6,798 nucleotides of DNA from an uncultured Bacilli bacterium (GTDB taxonomy: Bacteria; Bacillota_I; Bacilli_A; RF39; UBA660): NCBI GenBank assembly GCA_947599755.1, contig CANQFO010000059.1, forward strand, positions 1 to 6,798, written 5' to 3'. The notes under the pieces are model-generated. The model was not told the DNA's origin. It did not search any database and saw only the letters and a program-made list of their open reading frames with translations. A program made the position numbers and the translations under genes. Below are positions 5,903 through 6,798 of this stretch, piece after piece (the first letter of the stretch is position 1; each line of letters starts with the position of its first letter).

Positions 5903-5931
5903 ATCTTAGCATGTTCTATTTTGTTGTACAA
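5903..5931 (-). promoter_or_regulatory. Extended -10 promoter of the adhesin-sortase operon
   Basis: On the minus strand: -35 TTGTAC (5926-5931), a 17-nt spacer, then TGC-TAAGAT (extended -10; TAAGAT at 5903-5908). Transcription should begin near 5896, leaving a short leader of about 25 nt with the ribosome binding site. Confidence 0.6.
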
Positions 5932-5934
5932 ATG

Positions 5935-6020
5935 TTGATTTTTTCTTTTTTGGTTTTTTTGGTTTTTGATTTTTTCTTTTTTAATGTCTATTTTTTTATT
6001 TTTTCTTCTATTTTTTTCTT
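5935..6020. other. T-rich tract with repeated A-tracts on the minus strand
   Basis: About 85 bp with nine or so runs of 5-7 T (A on the minus strand), separated by a few bases and repeating at close to one per 8-11 bp. It separates the adhesin promoter from the fhs promoter. Repeated A-tracts can bend DNA or act as UP elements; that role is inference. No gene is supported here. The open frame across it only produces Lys/Asn-rich low-complexity sequence. Confidence 0.4.
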
Positions 6021-6053
6021 GAAATAGCAAGTTCTTTATATTTTTGGTATAAT
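6019..6053 (+). promoter_or_regulatory. Putative fhs promoter
   Basis: A perfect TATAAT (6048-6053) is preceded by TGG, making an extended -10 (TGnTATAAT). TTGAAA (6019-6024) is too far (23 nt) to be a standard -35; the extended -10 would compensate. Transcription should start near 6060, which leaves a leader of about 430 nt before the conserved fhs start. That is unusually long unless the intron is removed. Confidence 0.5.
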
Positions 6054-6138
6054 ACTTTATGAAGGGGCATCAGTTACTACTATTAGTTAGTCTTTAATCG
6101 AAGTGGTATATTATTATGTAATGATAAAGAGACGTTAC

Positions 6139-6157
6139 AAGGAGTCAGTATTATGCT
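6139..6157 (+). promoter_or_regulatory. Ribosome binding site and ATG that become the fhs start after intron removal
   Basis: AAGGAG (6139-6144), an 8-nt spacer, then ATG (6153-6155) and CT. Unspliced, this ATG opens a 17-codon frame (MLCIRIFSKWNNPNCEI) ending at TAG 6204-6206. If CT (6156-6157) is joined to base 6482, it reads ATG CTT GAG TTA ATG ACA, i.e. MLELMTDIEIA, in frame with fhs. The site at 6489 has no ribosome binding site of its own. Confidence 0.55.
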
Positions 6158-6343
6158 GTGTATTAGAATATTTTCAAAATGGAATAACCCAAATTGTGAA
6201 ATATAGATTAGTAATAATGATGACTAAAAAGAAGTTAAAATAAAAGAAAGAGATAGCAAAGAAATTCTTATAAAAAAAAATTATACATTTATACTAAAAG
6301 ATAAAGAAGAAAATATTCATATTATGACAACTATAAGCAATCA

Positions 6344-6365
6344 TCTATATATAATTATATATGGA
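6344..6365 (+). repeat. AT hairpin upstream of intron domain V
   Basis: A 22-nt inverted repeat with 9-bp arms (A/T apart from one C-G and one U-G pair) closes on AATT. It lies 16 nt before domain V and could be a stump of domain III or IV of the intron. Confidence 0.4.
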
Positions 6366-6381
6366 GTTAAGATTATATGAA

Positions 6382-6411
6382 GAGCTGTATGTGGAAATAC
6401 ACGTATGGTTT
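6382..6411 (+). ncRNA. Group II intron domain V
   Basis: The sequence begins GAGCTGTAT and ends GTATGGTTT. The two halves pair with several G-U pairs, replacing the usual GAGCCGTAT/GTACGGTTC. The catalytic AGC triad (6383-6385), a GAAA tetraloop (6394-6397) and a two-base bulge on the 3' side are kept. The element is 30 nt instead of the usual 34 because the upper stem has only 3-4 bp. Wobble pairs and the short stem suggest divergence or loss of activity. Confidence 0.65.
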
Positions 6412-6481
6412 GTGAGGGGTAATGGACAAACTTCTCACTTAAAATGAAAGAGAGGTGTAAGTCGAGATTTGTCTACTCGAC
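6412..6481 (+). ncRNA. Group II intron domain VI and 3' splice site
   Basis: Downstream of domain V, GAG (6414-6416) can pair with CTC (6476-6478), and GGACAAA (6424-6430) with TTTGTCT (6468-6474). This leaves A6475 unpaired, with six bases after it before the end at C6481: the expected branch adenosine position. The intron ends in AC, fitting the AY rule. About 37 nt sit inside the domain VI loop. An alternative stem GTGAGGGG (6412-6419)/CTTCTCAC (6431-6438) would compete with this fold. Confidence 0.5.
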
Positions 6482-6488
6482 TGAGTTA

Positions 6489-6798
6489 ATGACAGATATT
6501 GAAATTGCTTTAAAAAATAAACGTCTTCCTATTGTAGAGATTGCTAAAAAAATTGGATTAGGGGAAGAAGATTTGATTTTATATGGAAAGGATAAAGCTA
6601 AGGTTAGATTTTGTTCGGATGAAAAGAGAAATTCTTGCAAATTAATTTTGGTAACGGCTATTTCTCCTACTCCTTATGGTGAGGGAAAAACTACGGTTAG
6701 TATTGGTTTGGGAGATGCTTTATCTAAATTAGATAAAAATCCTGTTGTTGTGTTGCGTGAACCTTCTATGGGACCTGTTTTTGGAATGAAGGGGGGAG
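6489..6798 (+). CDS. fhs: Formate-tetrahydrofolate ligase, N-terminal part (3'-partial)
   Basis: This enzyme joins formate to tetrahydrofolate using ATP, giving 10-formyl-THF for purine and formyl-Met-tRNA synthesis, in the cytoplasm. The 103 codons present match the family's start: TDIEIALKNKRLPIVEIAKKIGL, then LYGKDKAKV, the nucleotide-binding SPTPYGEGKTT (59-69), VSIGLGDAL, and LREPSMGPVFGMKGG, after which the window ends. The family is about 550 residues long. The annotated ATG (6489-6491) is where homologues begin, but no ribosome binding site lies at a usable distance; the nearest, GAGAGGTG at 6450-6457, is over 30 nt away. An in-frame ATG at 6444 also lacks one. A good SD-ATG pair 330 nt upstream lines up in frame if the intervening group II intron is removed, giving the start MLELMTDIEIA. 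Codons end mostly in T, like the protease gene, so the gene looks native. Confidence 0.93.
   Translation, partial: MTDIEIALKNKRLPIVEIAKKIGLGEEDLILYGKDKAKVRFCSDEKRNSCKLILVTAISPTPYGEGKTTVSIGLGDALSKLDKNPVVVLREPSMGPVFGMKGG

Larger units (their letters stand above)
6158..6481 (+). mobile_element. Short group II intron or intron remnant interrupting the start of fhs
   Basis: The 3' end is recognised from domains V and VI and the terminal CTACTCGAC. The proposed 5' end GTGTA (6158) is inferred: it matches 4 of 5 bases of the GUGYG consensus and gives an in-frame fhs fusion. At 324 nt the element is short and has no reverse transcriptase/maturase gene. The region 6158-6381 is A-rich on the + strand, unlike its T-rich surroundings, and I cannot identify domains I-IV in it beyond an AT hairpin at 6344-6365. 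It is therefore a strongly reduced intron (needing a maturase from elsewhere) or a decayed one. The presence of a group II 3' end is fairly sure; the 5' boundary is not. Confidence 0.55.

Noticed and set aside
6121..6243. 40-codon open frame (begins MIKRRYKESV, includes VLEYFQNG) resembling an IS3-type transposase N-terminus
   Set aside because: The resemblance is limited to a few residues and there is no ribosome binding site. The frame runs across the proposed 5' splice site, so it is best seen as chance.
6054..6488. Tetrahydrofolate riboswitch in the long fhs leader
   Set aside because: None of the conserved THF riboswitch segments are present; the recognisable RNA structure there is group II domain V/VI.
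1..6798. CRISPR arrays, rRNA, or TGA recoded as Trp
   Set aside because: No spaced direct repeats or rRNA segments are visible. All complete genes read through with the standard code, use TGG for Trp and end in TAA.

Overview
The window looks like the chromosome of a very AT-rich, low-GC Gram-positive bacterium (Bacillota; Bacilli/Erysipelotrichia-like or a related gut lineage). Supporting signs are strong AGGAGG-type ribosome binding sites, U-tract terminators, a CCA-encoding tRNA-Asn, a sortase with a surface adhesin, and an fhs gene. All complete genes end in TAA and Trp is written TGG, so nothing suggests recoding of TGA. The genus cannot be fixed from the sequence.

Left part (1-1310, + strand). 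The window opens on the C-terminus of a gene resembling a DUF4367-type domain, closed by a terminator. A 290-nt gap follows, with two related perfect palindromes on either side of a TATAAT box. Next is a 187-aa membrane-anchored thioredoxin-fold-like protein without cysteines, its terminator, and a tRNA-Asn (GTT) starting 8 nt after that terminator's U-tract.

Middle (1318-3896). Two extremely AT-rich membrane protein genes of unknown function form a minus-strand operon joined by TAATG. Divergent from them is a 411-aa S41 C-terminal processing protease (CtpA/Prc type: membrane anchor, PDZ, Ser-Lys-Gln active site).

Surface locus (3893-5931, - strand). A strong extended -10 promoter and an AAAGGAGGG site lead into a 477-aa adhesin (TTG start). 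It has a thioester (TQXA-type) domain and two Cna-B/SpaA-like domains. A sortase gene overlaps its end by 16 nt. The adhesin would be exported and covalently attached by this sortase, but both are odd: the sorting signal is IPYTK rather than LPXTG, and the sortase has Gln where the catalytic Arg is expected. The sortase and the protease genes converge; their stop codons overlap inside the loop of one two-way terminator.

Right end (6019-6798, + strand). A promoter precedes fhs (formate-tetrahydrofolate ligase, N-terminal 103 codons present), but about 430 nt separate them. Just upstream of the conserved fhs start lies a group II intron 3' end (domain V, domain VI with its branch A, and a CTACTCGAC-type terminus). 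Joining a 5' splice site at GTGTA (6158) to the 3' end at 6481 would place a textbook SD and ATG in frame with fhs. The fhs gene therefore appears to be split in codon 2 by a very short, ORF-less group II intron or its remnant. This is the most interesting feature of the window.
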